Origin: Alphaproteobacteria bacterium LSUCC0719 | GTDB taxonomy: Bacteria > Pseudomonadota > Alphaproteobacteria > Puniceispirillales > Puniceispirillaceae | Assembly: GCA_040839025.1 (NCBI GenBank) | Contig: JBFPJN010000002.1 | Span: forward strand, 310,001-374,000 | DNA: 64,000 nucleotides | Reading direction: 5' to 3' | Shown here: piece after piece, positions 9,195-17,299 of the stretch | Numbering within the stretch: the stretch's first letter is position 1 | How the letters are laid out: each line of letters opens with the position of its first letter | Notes under the pieces: model-generated | Databases searched by the model: none | What the model saw: the letters and a program-made list of their open reading frames with translations, nothing else | What the model was told of the DNA's origin: nothing | Position numbers and translations under genes: made by a program

Positions 9195-10090
9195 TTGTGT
9201 TTCCGCATGAGCCAGAGTTGAACAAGGCTGACGACAAGCAGGATCAGGAACAGGATCACCGTCAGGGCCGAGGCCCGGCCAAGCCTGAATTCGTCAAAGG
9301 CGAATTCATAGATCATCAGCACCAGCGGCTTGGTCGAATTGAGTGGTCCGCCGGCGCTGTCAGCGCTCATCGTGTAGACTTGGTCAAAGATCCGCAGAAA
9401 CCCGATCGTCGATACCACTGTCAGGAAGATGATGGTGGGTTTCAGCGCCGGCAGGGTGATCTCGCGCAGGATCTGCCACCGCCCGGCACCATCAATCTCC
9501 GCCGCTTCAAAATAGCTTCGCGGGATCGCCCTGATGCCGGCGATGAAAATCACGATCTGAAACCCAAGTCCGGCCCAGACCGCCGGCGCCATGATTGCGT
9601 ATAGCGCCTGTGTAACCGACTTCAGGAAAGGCTGCTGCGGGATGCCGACCCAGGACAGCATGATGTTGAAATAGCCAATCGGCAGCGGTTGGTAAAACCA
9701 TCGCCAGACCCATGCCATTGCCACCGCCGTGGTCAGAAACGGGATGAAATACATCGCCCGGATCATGTCGTGACCGAAGTCGATTTCATTCAGCCAATAG
9801 GCAATGAAAAAGGCGATCACCATACTGACCGGCACCCCGACAAGCGCATATTTGATCGTGTTCCAGAGAACAAGCCAGAAATCCTCGTCAGCGAAGATCT
9901 TGATGTAATTCTTGAACCCGATGGCCTTTTTGGCCCCAAGCAGATTCCATTTCAGGGTCGATACGTAAAAAGCTTCGACGGTGGGATAGAAGCGGATTGT
10001 TATGTAGAAAACCAGAGGGATCGCCAGAAAAAGCCAGGCCGTAATAGCCAGCTTCTGACTGATCGTCAGCTTGTTCCAGAACGCGGTCAT
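9191..10090 (-). CDS. Carbohydrate-type ABC transporter permease, MalF family
   Basis: From the chosen ATG at 10090 the protein is 299 aa, beginning MTAFWNKLTISQKLAITAW and entering the first membrane helix, as is usual in MalF-like permeases. The frame is open about 35 codons further upstream, but that extension would run through the hairpin after the binding-protein gene and into that gene, so I reject it. The coupling loop RSYFEAAEIDGAGRWQILRE is clear. A G-rich stretch, GGGGGGGCG, lies about 13 bp upstream of the ATG. It overlaps the MalG-like gene by 4 bp. Confidence 0.87.
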   Translation of the reverse strand: MTAFWNKLTISQKLAITAWLFLAIPLVFYITIRFYPTVEAFYVSTLKWNLLGAKKAIGFKNYIKIFADEDFWLVLWNTIKYALVGVPVSMVIAFFIAYWLNEIDFGHDMIRAMYFIPFLTTAVAMAWVWRWFYQPLPIGYFNIMLSWVGIPQQPFLKSVTQALYAIMAPAVWAGLGFQIVIFIAGIRAIPRSYFEAAEIDGAGRWQILREITLPALKPTIIFLTVVSTIGFLRIFDQVYTMSADSAGGPLNSTKPLVLMIYEFAFDEFRLGRASALTVILFLILLVVSLVQLWLMRKHK

Positions 10091-10114
10091 GGAATCGATT
10101 TCGCCCCCCCGGTG

Positions 10115-10151
10115 AAAAATCGGCAGATGGCAACGCGGCGCTGCCATCTGC
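10115..10151 (-). terminator. Intra-operon hairpin with T-run after a binding-protein gene
   Basis: Read on the minus strand, a perfect 10-bp stem (arms at 10142-10151 and 10123-10132, GCAGATGGCA-type) with a 9-nt loop is followed within three bases by TTTTT (10115-10119). It starts 21 nt after the binding-protein stop and precedes the permease gene. It fits a partial Rho-independent terminator that favours receptor expression. Confidence 0.75.
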
Positions 10152-10172
10152 ACCTGTTCGGATCGACCGGTC

Positions 10173-11426
10173 TTACTGGTCGAAGAACTCGTCAAAGACC
10201 TCTTGTTCGTCCTTGGCGACCTTTTTCAACGCCTCAGCAGGATCGACACCCTGCAGCACGACCATGTCGTACGCGTCGATAAGGGCCTGACGCTGCGGCT
10301 TCTCGGAAATGAAGGCGGTTGCGTTGGCATAACCCAGACCGCGAATGAACGGTCCGTAGAGCGGGTGTGTCTTGTTCGCATCAACAAGGGCCACCGCAGG
10401 CTTTGCCGGCAGCTCGCCAACCGTATCAAGCCACAATTGCATGGCCTCGTCGGAGGTCAGATACTGAAGAAACTTCTCCGCCGCCGCCTTTTTCTCTCCA
10501 TCCGCCTTCGAGCTGATGCCGTTCACCCAGTAGGAAGAGAAGTTGAAGCGCTTGCCATTATGACCAGGCAGCTCGGAAATGGCGAAGTTCAGCCCGTCCT
10601 GCTTGACGAATTTGGAAATCCTGAAGGATCCGTCCAGAACCATGCCCGCCTTGCCGGCTGCGAAAGCGTCCTGTCCACGGTTCATGAAACCGTTGGCGCC
10701 AACCTTGTGTGTAGCCTCGACATCGGTCAGGAACTTCAGAGCCTTTGCACCTGCATCGGATGCGTAGGTCACCTTCTTGCCGTCATCCGAATAGGGCTGA
10801 CCACCATGAAGCCTGATCAGCACTTCACGCCACCAATGGTGATCCTGACCATCCGTATCGACAGCAAACCCGACAGTCAGGTAATTGCCATCAGCATCCT
10901 TCTTCGTCAGTTTCTTGGCGTAATCAACGAACTCGTCAAGCGTTTCGGGTGGACCGGAAAGACCCGCCTCGGCAAACAGATCCTCGTTCCAGAACAGGGC
11001 AAGCGAGCGCACGGCTGTTGGCAGACCCCAATAGTCACCATCAACCTTCATTGTGCTCACCATGGGGAAGAAATCCTTTTCAATGGTGGCATGCGGGAAC
11101 GCCGATTTGGACAAAGGCTGAATCAGCCCGCCGTCGCGATAGTCGTTTAGCCATCCATAATAAAGCTGAACGACATCCGGGCCGTCACCGGCAGACACCG
11201 CGATGGCGACCTTCTTGCGATAGTCGGCATAGGGAAAATGCGTATGCTTGACGGTGATTCCCGGATTAGCAGCTTCAAAATTCTGGATCAGCTTGTCGAT
11301 CGCCTCGACACGGCTGGCATAGGTGTACTGCCAATATTCGATTTCCACCGCCTGAACCATGCCACTCCAGAGGAGCGAGGTTCCGCCTATGGCCAGCGCC
11401 AAGGCCGACTTCAACCATTTCTTCAT
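10173..11426 (-). CDS. Extracellular solute-binding protein family 1 (sugar ABC receptor)
   Basis: This 417-aa periplasmic receptor has a Sec signal (MKKWLKSALALAIGGTSLLW, cleaved near VQA/VE). The mature protein has family-1 features, including EIEYWQYTYASRVEAID, FNWEDLF-like FWNEDLFAEAGLSGPPETLD, and GMVLDGSFRISKF. The ATG at 11426 is preferred over one four codons upstream because GGAGGA lies 5-10 bp before it. It is first in the five-gene operon and is transcribed divergently from the GntR regulator gene, with a palindrome between them. The ligand is unknown. The downstream lyase suggests an N-linked or amino-dicarboxylate conjugate rather than a simple sugar. Confidence 0.87.
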   Translation of the reverse strand: MKKWLKSALALAIGGTSLLWSGMVQAVEIEYWQYTYASRVEAIDKLIQNFEAANPGITVKHTHFPYADYRKKVAIAVSAGDGPDVVQLYYGWLNDYRDGGLIQPLSKSAFPHATIEKDFFPMVSTMKVDGDYWGLPTAVRSLALFWNEDLFAEAGLSGPPETLDEFVDYAKKLTKKDADGNYLTVGFAVDTDGQDHHWWREVLIRLHGGQPYSDDGKKVTYASDAGAKALKFLTDVEATHKVGANGFMNRGQDAFAAGKAGMVLDGSFRISKFVKQDGLNFAISELPGHNGKRFNFSSYWVNGISSKADGEKKAAAEKFLQYLTSDEAMQLWLDTVGELPAKPAVALVDANKTHPLYGPFIRGLGYANATAFISEKPQRQALIDAYDMVVLQGVDPAEALKKVAKDEQEVFDEFFDQ

Positions 11427-11453
11427 AATTTCCTCCACCCAATTTGGATCGCG

Positions 11454-11469
11454 AAAGGTATTTACCTTT
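11454..11469. promoter_or_regulatory. Candidate GntR operator between divergent operons
   Basis: AAAGGTA (11454-11460), TT, TACCTTT (11463-11469) is a perfect palindrome in the 178-bp gap between the ABC receptor gene and the gntR-type gene. It sits 28 bp upstream of the receptor start codon. Its place and symmetry suit a GntR-family dimer controlling the importer, and perhaps itself. Confidence 0.55.
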
Positions 11470-11604
11470 TCTAATGTAAAAACCTATGATAGCTTTTTCA
11501 CGCTTGTCAAAGGAAAAGCGAAACACATCCGAAGGGCACGCCGCCCGACAGATTCGCCGTCGGTAAAACCCGGAAATGTAAGGCCACTCGTCAGGGTTTT
11601 GAGT

Positions 11605-12336
11605 TTGGAAACGCGCTACGCCACATTGTCGAACCAGCTGACCAAGAGAATTGGCACCGGCGAATATCCCGTGGGCGCATACCTTCCCAGCGAAAAGCAG
11701 CTTGCCCATGAATTCGGTGTCAGTCGGCCCACCGTGCGGCGCGCACTTGAATATGTCGAGGCGCTTGGCCTGATTTCACGACGTCGCGGTGATGGCACCA
11801 AGGTGCTGGCGCGCAAGCCCTTCACCGATTATCGCTACACCACCAGGCCCGTTGACGATCTGCTCTATGGACGCGGGGCCGAGCGTATCGTGACCGGTGT
11901 GGATGAGATTGTCTGTGACACCGAACTTGCTTCAAGACTTCAATCCGTGCCGGGCACGAGATGGGTTCACATCGCGCAGCACCGCAACGATCTTGATTCG
12001 GGCGAGATGCTTGTCTGGGGCGACGTCTATATCGACCACCAGTTCAGGAGCATCGCGCCACGCATTGCCAACTATAGCGGGTTTATCTGCGATCTGATCG
12101 AACAGGAATATGGCATCGCGGTCAGCGAGATACGGCAGGAAATCAGACCTGTCGTCATCCCATCGGCAATCTGCCATGAAATGAAACTGCCGGAAGGGGC
12201 GCTCGGCCTCGAAATGACCCGCCGCTATCTCAACAACCAGAAGCGCCCCGTCGAGGTGTCGATCAACATCTTTCCCGAGGCAAGGTCTGTCTACAGCATC
12301 AATCTGAGCCGCACCCAGGAGAGGGCGAACGACTAA
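11605..12336 (+). CDS. GntR-family transcriptional regulator (HutC/FadR-like, UTRA effector domain)
   Basis: The protein is about 243 aa from a TTG at 11605; a TTG at 11599 is the alternative. The longer open frame to 11359 would run into the divergent receptor gene and is rejected. The N-terminal winged helix (TLSNQLTKRIGTGEYPVGAY, then PSEKQLAHEFGVSRPTVRRA) covers about residues 5-70. The rest resembles the UTRA ligand domain of HutC-type regulators, with paired TRWVHIAQHR and LGLEMTRRYLN strands. It shares a 1-bp stop/start overlap with the PIG-L gene and lies opposite the ABC operon, so it is the likely local repressor, sensing the imported substrate or a product. Confidence 0.8.
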   Translation: METRYATLSNQLTKRIGTGEYPVGAYLPSEKQLAHEFGVSRPTVRRALEYVEALGLISRRRGDGTKVLARKPFTDYRYTTRPVDDLLYGRGAERIVTGVDEIVCDTELASRLQSVPGTRWVHIAQHRNDLDSGEMLVWGDVYIDHQFRSIAPRIANYSGFICDLIEQEYGIAVSEIRQEIRPVVIPSAICHEMKLPEGALGLEMTRRYLNNQKRPVEVSINIFPEARSVYSINLSRTQERAND

Positions 12337-14759
12337 TGAAAAAGGACTTCATCATCCAGCAGGAGCAACGACAGCCGCTTCGTGCCCTTTACGCATGGCT
12401 GAAATCACTGCAATCCACCTTGATCTTCATGCAGACCGGAGCCCACCCCGATGATGAAACATCCCGCATGCTGGCCCGCCTCTCCCTTGGCGACGGCATG
12501 CATGTTGTCTATGTCAACGCGGTGCGTGGCCAAGGTGGTCAGAACGCGCTTGGTCCGGAGCGCGGGGATGCGCTCGGATATCTGAGAACAGAAGAACTGT
12601 TCGAGGCAATGCGGGTGATCAGGGCCGATATTGGATGGCTTGCCGAAACACCGGACGATCCGATCCGCGATTTCGGATTTTCGAAATCGGCCGACCCCAC
12701 CTTTGCCCATTGGGGCCGCGAACACACGCTGCGCCAGATGGTCAAGATGGTGCGGCTGTTCAGACCCGATATTCTCATTCCCACCTTTCTTGATGTCCCT
12801 GGCCAGCATGGCCACCACCGGGCAGTCACGCAAACGACGATTGCCGCCTTCGATGTGGCGGCGGACGAGGAAAAATTCACCGATCTCAACCTGCCGGGAT
12901 GGCAGGTCAATGCATTGTATCTGCCAGCCTGGGGGGGCGGCGGCGGATCATATGATGACGAGGTTCCACCACCGAATGCGACGCATGAAATCCTGACCGG
13001 CGCCTATGACCCCGTGCTTGGCGGCACCTACGCGCAGGTTGGCGAATGGTCCCGCGCCTGTCACGCCACACAGGGCATGGGACGGCCTGTGGATGAGGAG
13101 GAGCGTCCGGTTCCCCTGCACCAACTTCGAACATCTGGCGGTGAAGCCATACTGGATGGCCTGACCGACGGTGTTCCTGACAGGCTGTCAGCGCTGGCCG
13201 GTCATTGCAAGGATGACAAAGGACGCGAGGCGGCCTTGATGGCGCAGCAGGCAGCGGATGACGCTCTCGCCGCCTTTCCAGATGGCAGGGCTGTATTGCC
13301 GGCCCTGTGCCGCCTTCAAACTGCCCTTGCGGCATTGAAGGACAGCGTTGTGCCGCAGCATCAGCATCGCGTGAAGCTGAAGATGCGGCAGGCGGCCATG
13401 GCAGCATGCGAGGCTGCGGCCCTGCAACTTCATTTTGAGATGACCCCGCCAGTGCCGGTTGTGGGGCAGACAGCCGAAGCCCGGCTCAGCTGGCATGTTG
13501 CTGACCCCGCCAATGCACCGGACATATCGGCCAGGCTGGTCGCACCGGAACAGATTCGCTGCGGCGACTTCACCATAGCCGGCGACGGTGAGCGCAGACG
13601 CGCCATGACAGCCTCGATGGATATTTCCGGTCCTGCTGTCGACCCGATGGCGGGCTGGCATGGTGTGATGCTCAGCCCCGCGGGCCTTCATGCCGAGCTG
13701 CGGCTGCTGATCGCCGACACCGAATTTGTTGTGCCTCTGAGCCCGGACAGCGTCTTTTCAACGACGCCTGCCCATACCGGCCGGATCACGCCTTCCAGAA
13801 TTCTGCTTCGTCGTGGTCAGGACACCACGGTGGAGATGCACTTGCAGATGGATCAGGCCATGCCGTCACCCGGCGCAGCGCAACTGGCCCTGCCGGATGG
13901 CTGGGGATTTCAACCGACACAGGCAGCGTCCGGTGACGCGCTGTCGGGAACGGTTACGGTGGCACCGTCAGCACCACAGGGCCACTATCGTATCGCGGCC
14001 CGGAACGGCAGCGAGGCCGTCTATACAGGCCAGACCCTTGCCTATCCGCATATCAGACGGCAGACCCGGTTTTCGCCAGCGGTGGCGAATGTCGCGCTTG
14101 TCGATACGGCCAGTCTTGAGGGGCTGACGGTTGGCTGGATTGATGGTGGTGTCGACGAAGCCCATCACTGGACGGCAGAGCTTGGCGCGAAGGTCGTACA
14201 GCTGGACAATGCCCGTCTGCTGTCGGGCGGTTTTGACGGGCTTGATGTCATCGTCGCCGGGGTCTTTGCCGGTGGCACCCGGCCCCTGAATGACTCGATG
14301 CGTCACATTCGGCCATGGGTCGAAGCCGGCGGCCATTTTGTCAGCCAGTATCATCGTCCAATCGACAATTGGGACAAGACGAAGAGCGCCCCGCTGCCTT
14401 TGCAGCCGGGCAGCCCCTCGATCCGTTGGCGCGTCACCGATGCCGCGGCACCGGTGCGCATGCTGGCACCAGATCATCCGCTATTCGCGGCACCGAACCA
14501 GATCACCGGCGAGGATTTCGATGGCTGGGTCAAGGAACGAGGGCTGTATTTCGCCTCGGAGTGGGATCCGTCCTATATCCCGCTGCTGGCGATGTCGGAT
14601 GGTGAAGAGGCGCCGCTGGAAGGCGGGCTGCTGGCAGCGCGGATCGGGACCGGCAGCCATGTGCATTGCGCGCTCAACCTGTTTTATCAGATGGACCATA
14701 TGGTGGTCGGCGCGTTTCGTCTGTTTGCCAACCTTCTGACACCGTTCGGCGGGAAATGA
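12336..14759 (+). CDS. PIG-L deacetylase fused to a glutamine-amidotransferase-like C-terminal domain
   Basis: This 807-aa protein has an N-terminal PIG-L/LmbE domain (about residues 25-250). It shows the zinc site AHPDDE (H37, D39, D40) and a distal PGQHGHHRA (H158-H161). PIG-L enzymes remove N-acetyl groups from GlcNAc-type sugars. A middle region of beta-rich repeats (about 370-590) follows. The C-terminal 200 residues (VGWIDGGVDEAHHWTAELGA, then DVIVAGVFAGGTR, and a GGHFVSQYHR strand) look like a ThuA/GATase1-like fold. No signal peptide is apparent, so it is probably cytosolic. The ATG overlaps the gntR stop by one base, which puts it in the same regulon as the ABC importer. An N-acylated amino sugar derivative is a reasonable substrate guess. 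Confidence 0.75.
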   Translation: MKKDFIIQQEQRQPLRALYAWLKSLQSTLIFMQTGAHPDDETSRMLARLSLGDGMHVVYVNAVRGQGGQNALGPERGDALGYLRTEELFEAMRVIRADIGWLAETPDDPIRDFGFSKSADPTFAHWGREHTLRQMVKMVRLFRPDILIPTFLDVPGQHGHHRAVTQTTIAAFDVAADEEKFTDLNLPGWQVNALYLPAWGGGGGSYDDEVPPPNATHEILTGAYDPVLGGTYAQVGEWSRACHATQGMGRPVDEEERPVPLHQLRTSGGEAILDGLTDGVPDRLSALAGHCKDDKGREAALMAQQAADDALAAFPDGRAVLPALCRLQTALAALKDSVVPQHQHRVKLKMRQAAMAACEAAALQLHFEMTPPVPVVGQTAEARLSWHVADPANAPDISARLVAPEQIRCGDFTIAGDGERRRAMTASMDISGPAVDPMAGWHGVMLSPAGLHAELRLLIADTEFVVPLSPDSVFSTTPAHTGRITPSRILLRRGQDTTVEMHLQMDQAMPSPGAAQLALPDGWGFQPTQAASGDALSGTVTVAPSAPQGHYRIAARNGSEAVYTGQTLAYPHIRRQTRFSPAVANVALVDTASLEGLTVGWIDGGVDEAHHWTAELGAKVVQLDNARLLSGGFDGLDVIVAGVFAGGTRPLNDSMRHIRPWVEAGGHFVSQYHRPIDNWDKTKSAPLPLQPGSPSIRWRVTDAAAPVRMLAPDHPLFAAPNQITGEDFDGWVKERGLYFASEWDPSYIPLLAMSDGEEAPLEGGLLAARIGTGSHVHCALNLFYQMDHMVVGAFRLFANLLTPFGGK

Positions 14760-15637
14760 GCGCGAGCCCCGCCGATAATCTGGGTGGGCTTCGCTTTCTG
14801 CTGCTGAACGAGGTCTTTACACTCAGCCACCTTGTCATCGTCAAGCTATTGGGTATCGAGTTTGCGTCGGTGCAGATTGTCTTTATCCGCTGTCTGAGCA
14901 GCGCCGTGATATTGCTGCCGCTGCTGGCCTGGCGAGGGTCACTGGGAGATATCAGAACCCAGTTGGGACTGAACAGTCTTCGGGTGCTTCTGTCTTCGGT
15001 CGCGATTACCATCAATTTCTTCACCATTTCACAGATCCAGCTGGCCCAGATGAGTACCATCGGCTATCTGCGTCCGGCCGTGACCTCGTTGATCGCCTAT
15101 GTCTTTCTAAAGGAAAGCCAGTCCTGGCATCGCTGGACTGTGATTGTGATCGGCTTTGCCACAGTGCTGTTCATTTTCTCGCCTGAAAGCAGCGAGCTGC
15201 AACTGGTCGCCCTTCTGGCGCTTGGCGGCATGTTCTGCGGCAGTTCGGCCACGATCCTGCAAAAGCATCTGTCACGTGAGATGACCGACCTGCCGCTGAT
15301 GGTCTGGTATTCAGTCGGTGTGGCGCTGGTGACAGCACCCTTTGCGATCTGGGTCTGGGTTGCACCCTCGCCCATCGAGCTATTCATGATGGTGATGACC
15401 GGTCTGCTGGCAACAACCGCACAGTTCTTTTTTATCCGCGCCTTTCGCAGGGCCGATGCCAGCTTTCTGGCGCCGATGTTCTATTTCCACATCGTGCCAA
15501 CCACCCTTATCGGGTTTTTCGTCTTTGCCGAAATACCATCGATCAACACTGTTTCGGGCGCGCTGATCATTCTTGCCAGTCTCATCGGCATGACGCTTCT
15601 TGAACGCCGGCGCACACACCCCGATAATTCGGCTTAA
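14756..15637 (+). CDS. EamA/DMT-superfamily transporter
   Basis: The protein is 293 aa from the ATG at 14756, which overlaps the PIG-L stop by 4 bp (ATGA). A longer frame upstream exists but lies inside the PIG-L gene. About ten short hydrophobic helices are visible, such as VQIVFIRCLSSAVILLPLLA and LLALGGMFCGSSATILQ, in the two five-helix repeats of the drug/metabolite transporter superfamily. Members usually export metabolites. Its coupling to gntR and the PIG-L gene suggests efflux of a by-product or uptake of a related compound. Confidence 0.8.
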   Translation: MSASPADNLGGLRFLLLNEVFTLSHLVIVKLLGIEFASVQIVFIRCLSSAVILLPLLAWRGSLGDIRTQLGLNSLRVLLSSVAITINFFTISQIQLAQMSTIGYLRPAVTSLIAYVFLKESQSWHRWTVIVIGFATVLFIFSPESSELQLVALLALGGMFCGSSATILQKHLSREMTDLPLMVWYSVGVALVTAPFAIWVWVAPSPIELFMMVMTGLLATTAQFFFIRAFRRADASFLAPMFYFHIVPTTLIGFFVFAEIPSINTVSGALIILASLIGMTLLERRRTHPDNSA

Positions 15638-15684
15638 CAGGCAGACGCCTGCGGCCTCTCATTCCAACGACAGGAGTTTTCTTC

Positions 15685-16125
15685 ATGCGCTATCTTCACA
15701 CAATGGTCCGAATTTCCGACGTCGAGGCGTCATTGCATTTCTATTGCGATCTGCTCGGCCTCGAACTGATGAAAACGATCGAGAGCGAAAAAGGGCGTTT
15801 CACGAATTACTTCCTGTGTACGCCAAGCGACAAGCAGGCCTATGAGACCACACGCTCACCGGCGCTTGAACTGACCTACAACTGGGATCCGGAAACCTAT
15901 ACCGGCGGGCGCAATTTTGGTCACCTGGCCTATCGCGTCGAGGATATCTACAGCTTGTGTGAAAAATTGATGGCAGCCGGCGTGACCATCAACAGGCCGC
16001 CGCGCGACGGCAACATGGCCTTTGTCCGGTCGCCTGACGGTATCTCGATCGAGCTGTTGCAGGAGGGAGACCCGCTGGCCCCGGCCGAGCCGTGGCTGTC
16101 GATGGGCAATACAGGAAGCTGGTGA
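15685..16125 (+). CDS. gloA: Lactoylglutathione lyase (glyoxalase I)
   Basis: This 146-aa enzyme isomerises the methylglyoxal-glutathione hemithioacetal to lactoylglutathione. The two halves of the betaalphabetabetabeta fold are clear: RYLHTMVRISDVEASLHFYC at the start and FGHLAYRVEDIYSLCEKLMA in the second. The four metal ligands expected for the family are present at H5, E62, H80 and E123. The length is normal. AGGAG lies 8-12 bp upstream of the ATG. It converges on the glucokinase gene, across a hexamer repeat tract. Sugar catabolism in the surrounding operons would supply methylglyoxal, so it is a sensible neighbour. Confidence 0.92.
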   Translation: MRYLHTMVRISDVEASLHFYCDLLGLELMKTIESEKGRFTNYFLCTPSDKQAYETTRSPALELTYNWDPETYTGGRNFGHLAYRVEDIYSLCEKLMAAGVTINRPPRDGNMAFVRSPDGISIELLQEGDPLAPAEPWLSMGNTGSW

Positions 16126-16147
16126 GCCGGTGCCGTAGGCGCGACAT

Positions 16148-16195
16148 TATCACTATCACTATCATTGGCATTGGCATCGGCATTGGCATCGGCAT
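16148..16195. repeat. Degenerate hexamer tandem repeat between gloA and glk
   Basis: There are eight consecutive 6-bp units: TATCAC twice, TATCAT, TGGCAT twice, CGGCAT, TGGCAT, CGGCAT. The tract lies between two convergent stop codons, so copy-number change would not alter a protein. Slipped-strand expansion is the likely origin. Confidence 0.85.
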
Positions 16196-16203
16196 GAAAA
16201 AAA

Positions 16204-17229
16204 TCAGCGTGGATGCAGATCCTGGCTGGTGACCATCCGATGCGCCAGATAGGGGTTGCCGAAGGCGGCCCGTGCGCCCCTCAGGCCGGCATCCGGATCC
16301 TGTGACAGCCACACCGGCACCTTCGCCAGAAGAGGCGACATTGCGCCAGCATCCCGGAACCGCTTTTCAAAGGGGCTGGAGGGAATCAAAGGTGCCAGTT
16401 TCGGCGTGATGCCGCCGGCAATCACCGCCCCTCCCCAGCAGCCCATTGTCAGAACGTGATCCGCCATCACACCGCCAAGAACTCCCAGCATGAGATGGAC
16501 TGCCTGCCTGCACAGACCTTCACCATCGAGGGCCGCCTTGCCAATACGCTCGGCTGTCAGACGCGCCGCACCGCCCTGCCGATCGGCAAGGAACGCATGG
16601 ACCGTCTCCAGCCCGGGGCCGCTGACAACATGCTCAACGGCAACATGCTCAACGGCAACATGTTCAACGGCAGCCGGGCCGGCCTGCCGCCGCACATAAT
16701 CATCAAGCTCACGCTCGGTCTGCGATCGCGGAGCAAAGCGGATATTGCCGCCCTCGCCCTCAATCGGCAGCGGACCTTGTGAAAGCGGGATCAGGGCCGA
16801 CACCCCAAGACCCGTTCCCGGCCCGATCACCAGAATTGGCGCGCCGGCATCACGCACACCGCCCAGAATCTCTATGGTCCCCGTATCATCAGCGCCATGC
16901 TGGGCCAGCGCCTGGGCGGTGAAATCATTGATCACCAGCAATCTGTCCAGTTGCAGACTGTCCAGAAGCCGGGCCTTTTCGAACCGCCAGTGATTGTTGG
17001 ACAGCTCGACAAACCGGTCATTGACCGGCCCCGCCACAGCCAGACTCAACGCATGTGGGCTGGGGACCTCGGCCCCGGGAAGATTGCCAAGAAAGGCCAT
17101 GCAGGCATCGTCGAGATTTTCAAAATCCGCGCACCGCAGATAGGTGACATGGCGCAGCTCCGGATCATCCTGTGACGCTATGGCAAATCTGGCATTTGTG
17201 CCGCCAACATCAGCAACGATGAGACTCAT
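16204..17229 (-). CDS. glk: Glucokinase
   Basis: This 341-aa bacterial glucokinase (ROK-independent Glk family) has the N-terminal ATP-binding phosphate loop VADVGGTNARFAI, the sugar-binding VINDFTAQA with catalytic Asp102, GPGTGLGVSAL near 136, and EGEGGNIRFAPR near 157. It phosphorylates glucose to glucose-6-phosphate in the cytosol. It is slightly longer than typical (about 320 aa), partly because of an in-frame tandem repeat. VEHVA occurs twice before the normal VEHVVSGPGL (residues 188-207). It lies 70 bp downstream of the BKACE gene on the same strand, at the end of the polyol gene block, so co-transcription is possible. Confidence 0.93.
   Translation of the reverse strand: MSLIVADVGGTNARFAIASQDDPELRHVTYLRCADFENLDDACMAFLGNLPGAEVPSPHALSLAVAGPVNDRFVELSNNHWRFEKARLLDSLQLDRLLVINDFTAQALAQHGADDTGTIEILGGVRDAGAPILVIGPGTGLGVSALIPLSQGPLPIEGEGGNIRFAPRSQTERELDDYVRRQAGPAAVEHVAVEHVAVEHVVSGPGLETVHAFLADRQGGAARLTAERIGKAALDGEGLCRQAVHLMLGVLGGVMADHVLTMGCWGGAVIAGGITPKLAPLIPSSPFEKRFRDAGAMSPLLAKVPVWLSQDPDAGLRGARAAFGNPYLAHRMVTSQDLHPR
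16627..16671 (-). repeat. Three-copy 15-bp in-frame minisatellite inside glk
   Basis: Plus-strand units AACATGCTCAACGGC at 16627-16641 and 16642-16656 are identical; the third, AACATGTTCAACGGC at 16657-16671, differs by one base. Each encodes five residues (VEHVA-type), so the frame is kept at any copy number. It sits just before the conserved SGPGL of glucokinase. Confidence 0.92.
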
Positions 17230-17299
17230 GACAGGACATCCTCAATGTTTCATGACGCTGAAGCCGGCAACGGCGTTCATCTGCGGCGGCTGGTCCCTG

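Noticed and set aside
10091-10195. Extended N-terminus for the MalF-like permease
   Set aside because: It would be translated through the terminator hairpin and overlap the receptor gene; the ATG at 10090 gives the family-typical start.
16148-16195. Possible CRISPR or phase-variable coding repeat
   Set aside because: Units are 6 bp with no spacers, and the tract lies outside any coding region.
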